Shown here: positions 7,925-15,332 of the stretch, one piece after another | Position numbering within the stretch: the first letter of the stretch is position 1 | Layout: the number at the start of each line of letters is the position of its first letter | Assembly: GCF_026342015.1 (NCBI RefSeq) | Contig: NZ_JAPENL010000003.1 | Span: 744,001 to 808,000 of the forward strand | Reading direction: 5' to 3' | Length of the DNA: 64,000 bases | Source of the DNA: Micromonospora lupini | GTDB lineage: Bacteria > Actinomycetota > Actinomycetes > Mycobacteriales > Micromonosporaceae | The notes under the pieces: model-generated | Database searches by the model: none | What the model saw: the letters and a program-made list of their open reading frames with translations, nothing else | Told to the model about the DNA's origin: nothing | Translations under genes and position numbers: made by a program

Positions 7925-8481
7925 TCCGGCGTCGCCGCGAGGTAGCCGCCCTGGTGGTGCACCAGCGGCCGGCCGTCGCCGCCGTCGCTCAGGGCGAGCG
8001 GTTCGGCGATCACCAGCGTGTGGTCGCCGGCCGGGACGCGGTGCACCACCCGACAGAACAGCCGGGCCAGCACCCCGGTCAGCAGCGGCACACCGAACGG
8101 GCCGGGTGTCCAGTCCGGGTAGGCGGCGAACCTGTCGATGCCGCTGGTGGCGAAGACAGTCGCCGCCTCCCGCTGCCCCGCGGCCAGCAGATGGACGGCG
8201 ACATGCTCGGCGCGGGCCAGCACCGGCCAGCTCGACGACGCCACACCGAGGCAGAACGAGACGAGCGGCGGGTCCAGCGAGACCGAGGTGAACGAGGTGG
8301 CGGTGAACCCGGCCCGGATCGGTGCGCCGATCCCGCCCAGGCAGGCCGGATCGGTGGCGCGGGCCACCGCGGTGACCACCGTGACGCTCGTGGCCTGTCG
8401 GCGCAGCAACGCGCGGAACAGGTTCTGGTCCACAGGTCGCAGCTCGGCGGCGTCCGTGACCGGACGCTCCACGGTGGTCAC
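7921..8481 (-). CDS. Flavin reductase domain protein
   Basis: A 186-residue FMN-binding split-barrel flavin reductase. Features are RRQATSVTVVTA near residue 30, GFTATSFTSVSLDPPLVSFCL near 60, and GDHTLVIAEPLAL near the end. Such enzymes give FMNH2 to a partner monooxygenase or reductase. The GTG start at 8481 overlaps the stop of the upstream 63-codon gene (GTGA), and its stop overlaps the next start (ATGA), so three genes are chained by translational coupling. Family members often work in sulfonate or aromatic metabolism; the cysteine-type leader upstream favours a sulfur role, which is inference. Confidence 0.88.
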   Translation of the reverse strand: MTTVERPVTDAAELRPVDQNLFRALLRRQATSVTVVTAVARATDPACLGGIGAPIRAGFTATSFTSVSLDPPLVSFCLGVASSSWPVLARAEHVAVHLLAAGQREAATVFATSGIDRFAAYPDWTPGPFGVPLLTGVLARLFCRVVHRVPAGDHTLVIAEPLALSDGGDGRPLVHHQGGYLAATPE

Positions 8482-8669
8482 GCCGACGCCAGGGTCGGCG
8501 TGGCGTACGAGCGGCAGTTGACGGCGGTGAGTTCGGGGAGGGTGACCTGGCCGCCCGAGCCCCGCTGACGCAGTTCGGCGGCCCACCCGGGCTCGGGGTC
8601 ACCCCCGGCCACGCCTGTCAGCAGGGTCAACGCGGCGGTGGCCGCGACGGCACGACGGGGTGGGGGCAT
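8478..8669 (-). CDS. Small 63-residue protein in the flavin reductase operon
   Basis: I do not recognise a family. The ATG at 8669 has an excellent AGGAGA ribosome site, and the stop overlaps the GTG of the flavin reductase gene, so it is very likely translated. The N-terminus (MPPPRRAVAATAALTLLTGV) looks like a weak signal or membrane-associated segment. The remainder, with RQRGSGGQVTLPELTAVNC and a single cysteine, is polar. It could be a small exported protein, a modified-peptide precursor, or only a coupling ORF that drives translation of the next gene. Confidence 0.65.
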   Translation of the reverse strand: MPPPRRAVAATAALTLLTGVAGGDPEPGWAAELRQRGSGGQVTLPELTAVNCRSYATPTLASA

Positions 8670-8801
8670 GGGGGTCTCCTGATCTGTGCACGGTGGGAGT
8701 GCGGGGCGCCCGGGTAGGGCGTTGAAGGCACGCCGCTCCGCGGTGAGCGGGCGAGCGGTGCGAGTGCGGCGACGGAGCCGAGCCGGGGAGAACCGGTCAG
8801 C

Positions 8802-8879
8802 TCAACAGAGCGCGCTCGCGTGCCGGACCAGGTCGACGTGCACGCAAGCGATGAGGAGGAGCTCATCCCGCTGCGACAT
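8802..8879 (-). CDS. Cysteine-type regulatory leader peptide
   Basis: A 25-residue ORF ending HVDLVRHASALC immediately before its stop. This matches the short actinobacterial leader peptides with a conserved H-[IV]-D-L-x-R-x-x-S-A-L-C core, which sit before sulfur-assimilation and related operons and are annotated as putative leader peptides. In the mechanism proposed for such leaders, ribosome stalling at the cysteine codon when cysteine is short changes downstream expression. The peptide starts 210 bases upstream of the 63-codon gene, leaving a 132-base spacer able to form GC-rich stems. Identification rests on the motif and context. Confidence 0.75.
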   Translation of the reverse strand: MSQRDELLLIACVHVDLVRHASALC

Positions 8880-9128
8880 GACCTCATGCTGCCGCCGGTG
8901 GGATCGACGGGTCAACGGTCTTCCAGAAGGTGAGAATTTCACCGCTGCCGATGTGGCGAAGCGCCCCGAGCAGTGTTTACCGCCGCGCAACACCTACCTG
9001 GTGGATAGAGATTGCCGAAGCGGACGGCGTCACCGTCCAACCGGGACGAGGAGAGGGTTTCGGAATTCGCCCGTTCGGGAATGTTCGATCTCGACACGGC
9101 AGGGAACGGTGACGAGGGGAGTCCTCCG

Positions 9129-9308
9129 ATGGGCCTCATGTTTCGCAAGCGCAAGAAGATCGGTCCGCTGATCCTGAACTTCACCGAGAACGGCTTCTCC
9201 TCGTGGAGCATCAAGATCGGGCGCTGGTCCTGGAACTCGAAGGCCCGGGCGCACCGCGTCGACCTGCCGGGTCCGCTGTCCTGGAAGCAGGACAAGTCCC
9301 GGTCGTAG
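9129..9308 (+). CDS. DUF4236-like small protein
   Basis: A 59-residue basic protein beginning MGLMFRKRKKIGPLILNFTE, which fits the start of DUF4236 proteins (M-G-[LW]-x-F-R-K-x-x-K-x-G-P). Function is unknown. The ATG at 9129 is chosen for the GAGGGGAG ribosome site just upstream; the open frame extends further back without support. A strong terminator follows 12 bases after the stop, which supports a monocistronic gene. Confidence 0.75.
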   Translation: MGLMFRKRKKIGPLILNFTENGFSSWSIKIGRWSWNSKARAHRVDLPGPLSWKQDKSRS

Positions 9309-9320
9309 CGTCCCGGGAGT

Positions 9321-9357
9321 CGAGCGGGGTGCCGGTGATTCACCGGCACCCCGCTCG
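9321..9357 (+). terminator. Strong hairpin terminator
   Basis: A perfect 17-base-pair stem with a 3-base loop (arms 9321-9337 and 9341-9357) follows the DUF4236-like gene and precedes the stop of a convergent gene, so it may act in both directions. Confidence 0.85.
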
Positions 9358-9388
9358 GCGTCTGCGCCACCGGGCCGGGGCCGCCGGT

Positions 9389-10312
9389 TCAGGGCGTGGG
9401 GGTGATGAGTTCGTCGCCGGCAAGTCGGCCGGTGTCGCGCTCGCGGCGCACGTCGCCCGCGTCCACCAGATCGGTGAGCGCTCGGTTGGCGTCCGCGGCA
9501 CGATAGACGGTCGCGGTGAGGGTGTGCCGGCGCAGCTCGGTGACCGGCCGCGGCCCACCGTGGCGCAGCTCGGCCAGCAACTGGCGGGCCAGCGGTTCCA
9601 GGGCCGGCTCCCCGGCCACGTCGACAGGCGGGGCCGCCGGGTCGGCGGGGTCGCGGTAGCGCACGCCGAGTTCCGCGCCGACCGTCCAGAGCGCCTCACG
9701 GACCGCCTCCAGGCTCCGGTCCGAGCGGCTGCCGAACGCGACCACGCCGGCCGCCGCGTCACCTGCCGCACTTGCCGCGTCACCTGAGGGGTCGGCCGGT
9801 AGCACCGGCGCCACCTCGGCGACCAGCGGGAATCCGGCGGCGACGAGGGCCGCGCGGGTGGCACTGCCGGCGTGCAGCAGCACCTCGCCGGTGCGACCGT
9901 TGGCGGCGGCGTCGAGCAGACGCGGGGGCACCTCGCCGGGCAGGTCCAGGAAGCAGAACAGCGGCGAACCGGCCGCGCCGCCCGCCTTCACCGCGACCGG
10001 CAGCCGGTCCGGCCCGCCGGGCAGCAGGTGCACCGTCACCTCGGCCGGCAGCTCCGCCTCGATCGGCCCGAGCCGGGCCGGCAGGTCGGCGGCGCCGTCG
10101 GCGAGCACCAGCACCGTCACCTGTCGACCGCGCACCTGGGCGGCGTGGCCGGCGACCACCCGCAGCACCGCTTCTGCCCCGCCGCCGTCGGCGCCGGCCC
10201 AGGCCAGCGCGACTGTTGCCCGCCGGGAGCGGTGCAGGGCGGCGGGCAGCCAGGTCGCCACCTGGCGGACCAGCAGCTCACGAAGGAAGTCGGTGGTCCG
10301 GTTGGTCGGCAT
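9389..10312 (-). CDS. Conserved hypothetical protein, winged-helix-like C-terminus
   Basis: A 307-residue protein I cannot name. The first two thirds alternate hydrophobic strands with helices (ATVALAWAGADGGG, QVTVLVLADG, SPLFCFLDLPG, GEVLLHAG), in the manner of a Rossmann-like or methyltransferase-like fold. The last 80 residues (LEPLARQLLAELRHGGPRPV through ANRALTDLVDAGDVRRERDT) look like a winged helix. This layout recalls three-Cys-motif partner (TcmP) proteins, but no diagnostic motif is present. It stands alone on the minus strand, 25 bases downstream of the VOC gene, with which it may be co-transcribed. Confidence 0.7.
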   Translation of the reverse strand: MPTNRTTDFLRELLVRQVATWLPAALHRSRRATVALAWAGADGGGAEAVLRVVAGHAAQVRGRQVTVLVLADGAADLPARLGPIEAELPAEVTVHLLPGGPDRLPVAVKAGGAAGSPLFCFLDLPGEVPPRLLDAAANGRTGEVLLHAGSATRAALVAAGFPLVAEVAPVLPADPSGDAASAAGDAAAGVVAFGSRSDRSLEAVREALWTVGAELGVRYRDPADPAAPPVDVAGEPALEPLARQLLAELRHGGPRPVTELRRHTLTATVYRAADANRALTDLVDAGDVRRERDTGRLAGDELITPTP

Positions 10313-10337
10313 CGGTCCGTTCTACCCTATGGCCGGC

Positions 10338-10859
10338 TCAGGCCGGCACGGAGATCCCCACACCACCGCGGGTCTGCCCGCCGTAGCGCTGCCGCTCGGC
10401 GGCCAGGTCGAGCCGGCCGATGCGCTTGCGGGCGGCCAGCGCGCCGTCGTCGAGCCGGTCGGCCGGGACCAGCCAGACCACCTCGAACTCCAGCCCGTCC
10501 GGGTCCTGGCCGTAGAGGCTCTTGGTGGTGCCGTGGTCGGACGTGCCGACAAGCGCCCCGGCGGCGGTGAGCCGCTCGGCGGTGGCCGCCAGCTCGTCGA
10601 GGGTGTCGACCTCCCACGCCAGGTGGTAGAGCCCGACGGTGGCCCGGCCGGCGGTGGACCGCCCGGCGGCGGCGCCGATCTCGAACAGGCCGAGGTCGTG
10701 GTCGTTGGTGGAGTCGGGGGCCTGGAGGAAGGTGGCGCCCCGGAAACCGTCCGGGGTCATCGCCACCGGGCGGAAGCCCAGCACGTCGCGGTAGAAGGCG
10801 ACGCTGCGGGCGAGGTCACTGACGTAGAGGACCGCGTGGTTGAGCCGGTGGATACCCAT
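10338..10859 (-). CDS. VOC-family (glyoxalase/extradiol dioxygenase-like) enzyme
   Basis: A 173-residue vicinal-oxygen-chelate protein. It has the expected metal ligands: His in LNHAVLYVSD (residue 8), His in LYHLAWEVD near 80, and Glu in GLEFEVVWL near 127, arranged as in catechol 2,3-dioxygenase-like members. RSVAFYRDVLGF is a typical first repeat. The substrate is unknown; ring-cleavage or thiol-conjugation chemistry is possible. It is divergent from a MarR gene across 58 bases that hold a clear palindrome, so induction by a phenolic or electrophilic compound is a reasonable guess. Confidence 0.9.
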   Translation of the reverse strand: MGIHRLNHAVLYVSDLARSVAFYRDVLGFRPVAMTPDGFRGATFLQAPDSTNDHDLGLFEIGAAAGRSTAGRATVGLYHLAWEVDTLDELAATAERLTAAGALVGTSDHGTTKSLYGQDPDGLEFEVVWLVPADRLDDGALAARKRIGRLDLAAERQRYGGQTRGGVGISVPA

Positions 10860-10879
10860 GATCCCAGGCTAGCGCCATT

Positions 10880-10910
10880 TGGTTGAGCGTTCAACCATCG
10901 CGGGTATGAT
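10880..10910 (+). promoter_or_regulatory. MarR operator overlapping a leaderless promoter
   Basis: The inverted repeat TGGTTGA-GCGT-TCAACCA (10880-10897) overlaps a -35 element TTGAGC (10883-10888), which is followed after 16 bases by a -10 TATGAT (10905-10910). The start codon at 10918 lies about where transcription would begin. A repressor on the palindrome would block polymerase for the MarR gene and probably for the divergent VOC gene. Confidence 0.65.
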
Positions 10911-10917
10911 GGTCGTC

Positions 10918-11370
10918 ATGACCCGCTGGTTGGACCCCGACGAGCAGCGCACCTGGCGGGCGTTCCTCGCCGCCTCACGCGCGCTGATGGACACGCTCGA
11001 CCGCGAGCTGCAACGCGACGCCGGCATGCCGCACGCCTACTACGAGATCCTGGTCCGGCTCTCCGAGACACCGGGTAGGCAACTACGGATGAGCGACCTG
11101 GCCGAGGCGGCCGGGTCGTCGCGCAGCCGGCTCTCGCACGCGGTGGCCCGCCTCGAGGCGGCCGGCTGGGTGCGTCGCGAGGACTGCCCCACCGACCGGC
11201 GCGGGCAGATCGCGGTGCTCACCGACGAGGGTTTCGCGATCCTCGCGGCCGCGGCCCCCGGCCACGTCGAGGGGGTACGCCGACACCTGTTCGACGCGTT
11301 GAGCCCGGCCCAGGTCGACCAGTTGCGCCGGATCAGCGAGACGTTGGCCGAGCACCTGACCAGATCCTGA
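10918..11370 (+). CDS. MarR-family transcriptional regulator
   Basis: A 150-residue MarR protein. It has the dimer helices (WRAFLAASRALMDTLDRELQ), the recognition helix region (QLRMSDLAEAAGSSRSRLSH) and a wing (REDCPTDRRGQIAVLTDEG). In-frame ATGs at 10906 and 10909 fall inside the -10 element, so the ATG at 10918 (MTRWLDPDEQ) is chosen, probably on a leaderless mRNA. It most likely represses itself and the divergent VOC gene through the palindrome at 10880-10897. Confidence 0.9.
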   Translation: MTRWLDPDEQRTWRAFLAASRALMDTLDRELQRDAGMPHAYYEILVRLSETPGRQLRMSDLAEAAGSSRSRLSHAVARLEAAGWVRREDCPTDRRGQIAVLTDEGFAILAAAAPGHVEGVRRHLFDALSPAQVDQLRRISETLAEHLTRS

Positions 11371-11427
11371 CCGATCGGCACCGGCGCGGGTCTTGTACTT
11401 ACCGTCGTCGGATGAGCACGATGGGGC

Positions 11428-13116
11428 GTGTCCTCCGGCTTCGACGAGTTGACTGACCAGGCGCACCACCTCGTGTCCACTGGCGACGTGGCCGGCGCGC
11501 AACGGCTGCTCTCCGACGCGCTCACCGACGCCGACCCCCGCCCGGCCAACGCCACACCCGAATTGGCCGAGGCGGCCAGCCTCCAGGCGCGGGTGCTCGT
11601 CGCCCTCGGCGAGCCGCACTCCGCCCGAGGCTGGGCCGCCTTCGCGTACGCCGCCACCACCCGTCTGCACGGCCGCTCCGACCCTCGCACGGTGGCCGCC
11701 GCGGCTACCCTGGCCGCCGTGCTGCACCGGGTGGGCAGCCACTCCCGGGCCGCCCGGCTGTACCAGGAAGTCATCATCGAGCTGACCGCGCAGGACGGGC
11801 CCGAGTCGCTGCGGGTGCTGGCCGCGCACGCCGACCTGGCCACCGTCGAGTACGCCCGCGGCCAGTGCACGGTGGCCCGCGACCGCCTCCAGGACGCCTG
11901 GGAGCTGCACCGCGAGGTGTACGGCGACGGTCACCCCAGCGGCATCAAGATGCTGGCCCGGCTCGGCGCCATGCAGCGCGACTGTGGGCAGTTCGCCGAG
12001 GCGCACGACAACCTGGCGTTGGCCCGCGAGCTGTGCCGGCAGCACCTGGCCGCCGATGATCCACTGGCGTCGCAGGTGGCCGCTCTCGCCCGGGCGGCGG
12101 CCAACCCCGACCACGCCTGCGCCGACGACGCGCCCGCCGAGCGGGACGTTCCGGTGGTGCCGGCCGCGCGTACCGCGCCGCACAGCGACAGACCTGTCGA
12201 GTCCGCCTACCACCCACCCGCGTCCCCGCCGCGTCAGGTCGAGGAGGAGGTGACCGCTCCGGCCGACCGCGAGGACGAGTCATGGGCCGCGCACGGGGTC
12301 GGCTCGGTGCCGAACCCCCGGGTCCCGGCCGACGAGCCGGACGGGTCGCCGGGCTTCCGCTGGCCGCCGCCCGACCCGACGGACGAGCCGGACTTCCGCT
12401 GGCCGCCGGACCCGACGTACGACGACCCCGCCCCGCACCCCACCGTCCCGCCGGTGCCCCCATCGGTGGCCGGGTTCACCGGCGGCGTCGAGGAGGCGTC
12501 CGGCGTCTACCGGCTGCACCGTCCCGGCGCGTCGGCCCAGCCGAACCCACCGACCCAGCCGTACGCGCCGCTGGAGCCGTACACGCCGTCGCGGCTGTTG
12601 CCGGTGCCCGTGCACCGGGCGAAGATGCCGCCGCGCAACCGGCTGGTGCCGGTGCTGGTGGCCGGCGTCGTCGTGGTGCTGCTGGGCACGGCGGCGGTGA
12701 TCGCCGGGGTGGCGCGGGTCGGCGACGGGGACGACCCGAAACCCGGGCCGGGTAACGGCTCCCCCAGCGCCGGCCCGACCGGCACGGGCGCGCCGGCCGC
12801 CACCGGCACCGCAGCCGCCGGCGCGACGGCGCCGGTAGCCGCACCCGGCACCCCTCCGGGCACGGTGAGCCTGCGCGACAACCGGGACAACATCGCTCTG
12901 AGCTGGACGTATCCGGCCGGCGGCGAGGGGCCGGTGGTCGTGTCGGCCGGCCGGGCAGGGCAGGAGAAGACGGCCATCGCCACGCTGCCCGCCGGCACCG
13001 ACACCTACATCGTCTACGCGCTGAACCGCGCCAACGACTACTGCTTCACAGTGGCCGTCGTCTGGTCGACCGACACCGTCGCGAGCGCCGACCAGGTCTG
13101 CACCCGCCGCCGCTGA
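11428..13116 (+). CDS. TPR protein with membrane anchor and extracytoplasmic C-terminal domain
   Basis: A 562-residue protein in four parts. Residues 1-220 are helical tetratricopeptide repeats (for example ARVLVALGEPHSARGWAAFA and MLARLGAMQRDCGQFAEAHD). Residues 220-395 are a proline/acid-rich disordered linker holding repeated FRWPPPD/FRWPPD motifs. A single membrane span (VPVLVAGVVVVLLGTAAVIA) lies near 405-425. The outer C-terminal domain (about 470-562) resembles a fibronectin type III sandwich with two cysteines. The repeats would sit in the cytoplasm and the FN3-like part outside. The GTG start lacks a strong ribosome site. Function unknown; a scaffold is likely. Confidence 0.75.
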   Translation: MSSGFDELTDQAHHLVSTGDVAGAQRLLSDALTDADPRPANATPELAEAASLQARVLVALGEPHSARGWAAFAYAATTRLHGRSDPRTVAAAATLAAVLHRVGSHSRAARLYQEVIIELTAQDGPESLRVLAAHADLATVEYARGQCTVARDRLQDAWELHREVYGDGHPSGIKMLARLGAMQRDCGQFAEAHDNLALARELCRQHLAADDPLASQVAALARAAANPDHACADDAPAERDVPVVPAARTAPHSDRPVESAYHPPASPPRQVEEEVTAPADREDESWAAHGVGSVPNPRVPADEPDGSPGFRWPPPDPTDEPDFRWPPDPTYDDPAPHPTVPPVPPSVAGFTGGVEEASGVYRLHRPGASAQPNPPTQPYAPLEPYTPSRLLPVPVHRAKMPPRNRLVPVLVAGVVVVLLGTAAVIAGVARVGDGDDPKPGPGNGSPSAGPTGTGAPAATGTAAAGATAPVAAPGTPPGTVSLRDNRDNIALSWTYPAGGEGPVVVSAGRAGQEKTAIATLPAGTDTYIVYALNRANDYCFTVAVVWSTDTVASADQVCTRRR

Positions 13117-13141
13117 CGTCCCGACCGGCTGGCGACCTTCG

Positions 13142-14590
13142 TCATGGTGTGTCGACCGCCGGTCCCCGCTGGTCCTCGGGCGGCAGCGTCGGGAGCAGCA
13201 GACACACCCGTAACCCCGGCGAGCCGTCGGCGTCGGTCAGGGTGATGGTGCCGCCGGCGCGGCGGACCAGGTCCCACACGATGGCGAGGCCCAGGCCGGC
13301 GCCGCCGCCGTCGCGGCCCCGGCCGTCGTCCAACCTGGTGAACCGGTCGAAGACCCGTCGCCGGTCGGCCGCCGGAATCCCCGGGCCGTCGTCGGTCACC
13401 GTCACCAGGTGGTACGCGGCCTCCCGGTGCGGCTCGGCCGTGAGGACCACGCTGCTCCGGGCGTGTCGGACCGCGTTGTCGACGAGGTTCGACAGCACCC
13501 GCCGCAGCTCGGCCGCGTTCCCGGCCGTCCACAGCGGGCCCGACGGCGGCACGAGGAGAACCGGCGGCGACGGATACCGCTCGGCGACCTCGGTCACCAG
13601 CGCGCCCAGGTCGACCGGGCCGACCCCGCGGGCCGGTGGCATCTCGTCCAGGCGGGCCAGCAGCAGCAGGTCGTCGACCAGCCGGCTCAACCGCTCGGTG
13701 TCGGCGAGCAGGTTGACTGTCACCGCCGTCCAGTCCGTCCGGTCGGCGAGCCGCTGGGCCACCTCCAACTCGGTGCGGATGTTGGTGAGCGGGCTGCGCA
13801 GCTCGTGTGCCGCGTCGGAGACGAACGTGCGCTGCCGGGTCCGGGCCGACTCCAACCGGTCCAGCATGCCGTTGAGGGTGATTGCCAGCCGATGGATCTC
13901 GTCGGCGGAGGCCGGCACCGGCAGGCGGTCGCCGCCCGCGCGGCCGGTGATCTCCTCGGCGCCCCGGCGCAGCGCCTCCACGGGACGCAACGTCGCGCCG
14001 ACCACCCGCCACGCCACCGCGGCCAGGACCGCCACCAACAGCGGGAACGCCACCAACAGGATGGTCCGTACGACGTGCGTGCCGTGCCGGACGTCGGCCA
14101 TCGACCGGGCGACCAGCACGGTGAGCGGATCGGCCTCCGTGCCTGCGGGCACGGCGACCACCCGGACCGGGCCGGCGAGCCCGACCCGCTCCGCCGGCGC
14201 CACCAGACTCTGCCGGCGACCGGCCTCCAACCGCTCGGGGCGGACCATCGGGACCAGCCGGTCCGCGTCGATCGAGGCGGCCCGGATCCGACCCTGCGCG
14301 TCGATCACCTGGACCCGGACCTGCCCGCCGGCCACCGGCAGCGGGTCGGGCAGCGCGTGCTCGGCGGCGAGCAGGGCTACCGCGTCGGCGGTACGGAACG
14401 CCTCGGTGTCCACGGTGCGCTGGAGCACGAAGCCGAGCGCGCCCAGCAGCACCGCCCCGCCGAGCGCCAGCCCGACGGTGAGACCGACCACGCCGAGCGC
14501 CGTGAGCCGCCCGCGCAGGCCCAACCCGCGCAGACCCCACCCGGGCAGCCGGCGGGCCCAGCGACCGCCCACCGGGTCGTCAGGTGTCAC
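13142..14590 (-). CDS. OmpR-partner sensor histidine kinase
   Basis: A 482-residue membrane sensor kinase. It has an N-terminal span near residues 25-50, an extracytoplasmic sensor of about 110 residues, a second span (TILLVAFPLLVAVLAAVAW) near 160-180, HAMP, the phosphoacceptor H-box SDAAHELRSPLTNIR, and a catalytic ATPase with NLVDNAVRHA, DDGPGIP and GGGAGLGLAI. The GTG at 14590 overlaps the stop of the response regulator gene (GTGA), which fixes the start; the longer open frame is a shadow of that gene. The signal sensed is unknown. Confidence 0.93.
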   Translation of the reverse strand: MTPDDPVGGRWARRLPGWGLRGLGLRGRLTALGVVGLTVGLALGGAVLLGALGFVLQRTVDTEAFRTADAVALLAAEHALPDPLPVAGGQVRVQVIDAQGRIRAASIDADRLVPMVRPERLEAGRRQSLVAPAERVGLAGPVRVVAVPAGTEADPLTVLVARSMADVRHGTHVVRTILLVAFPLLVAVLAAVAWRVVGATLRPVEALRRGAEEITGRAGGDRLPVPASADEIHRLAITLNGMLDRLESARTRQRTFVSDAAHELRSPLTNIRTELEVAQRLADRTDWTAVTVNLLADTERLSRLVDDLLLLARLDEMPPARGVGPVDLGALVTEVAERYPSPPVLLVPPSGPLWTAGNAAELRRVLSNLVDNAVRHARSSVVLTAEPHREAAYHLVTVTDDGPGIPAADRRRVFDRFTRLDDGRGRDGGGAGLGLAIVWDLVRRAGGTITLTDADGSPGLRVCLLLPTLPPEDQRGPAVDTP

Positions 14591-15243
14591 GTCGCCAGCC
14601 GGTAGCCGGCGCCCCGGACGGTCTCCAGTCGGTCCCGGCCGAGCTTGCGGCGCAGGTAGCCGACGTACACCTCGACCGCGTTGGGTGCCGTCTCCAGGCT
14701 TGCGTCCCACACGTGGTCCAGCAGCTCGATCTTGGAAATCACCTGGCCGGGCCGACGCATCAGGTAGTCAAGCAACGCGAACTCCCGCGCGGTCAACGCC
14801 ACCTCGGCGTCGGCGCGGGTCACCCGTCGGCGGGCCGGGTCCAGTCGCAGGTCGCCGACCGTCAGCACAGCGGGACGTTCCGGCGCTCCCCGGCGCAGCA
14901 GGGCCCGCAGGCGGGCCAGCAGCACCACGTACGAGAAGGGCTTGGTCAGGTAGTCGTCGGCGCCGCAGTCCAGGCCGTCGGCCTGGTCGTACTCGCCGTC
15001 CTTGGCCGAGAGCATCAGGACGGGCAGCCAGTGCTGCTCGGCGCGCAGCCGGCGGACCAGCTCGTAGCCGGACAGGCCGGGAAGCATCACGTCGAGGATC
15101 ATCGCGTCGTACTCGCCGTGCCGGGCAGCGTCCAGGCCGGCCGGGCCGGTCGCCGCCACGTCGACAGCGAACCCCTCCGCCTGCAGACCGCGTTGCAGGG
15201 CAGCCGCCAGCCGGGCCTCGTCCTCCACCACCAACAACCGCAC
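14587..15243 (-). CDS. OmpR-family response regulator
   Basis: A 218-residue response regulator. The receiver domain starts MRLLVVEDEARL, has the phosphoacceptor Asp in MILDVMLPG (about residue 51) and Lys in DYLTKPF (about 101). The winged-helix output domain (about 125-218) includes LTAREFALLDYLMRRPGQV and ends VRGAGYRLAT. It is the first gene of a two-gene operon with the overlapping kinase gene and is divergent from the LolA-like gene, an arrangement that suggests the LolA-like protein is a target or a signal partner. Confidence 0.95.
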   Translation of the reverse strand: MRLLVVEDEARLAAALQRGLQAEGFAVDVAATGPAGLDAARHGEYDAMILDVMLPGLSGYELVRRLRAEQHWLPVLMLSAKDGEYDQADGLDCGADDYLTKPFSYVVLLARLRALLRRGAPERPAVLTVGDLRLDPARRRVTRADAEVALTAREFALLDYLMRRPGQVISKIELLDHVWDASLETAPNAVEVYVGYLRRKLGRDRLETVRGAGYRLAT

Positions 15244-15332
15244 GGCTCAAGGGTGCCACCCGGGTCAATGCCGGCGTCCTCAGCGCGTTCACAGGGCCGA
15301 GGGGGCAGGATGGCGGGCAGGAGGTGCCCACC

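Noticed and set aside
8627..8887. 86-codon minus-strand frame over the leader region
   Set aside because: It overlaps the leader peptide and the small gene in another frame, and is Ser/Pro/Arg-rich without a ribosome site.
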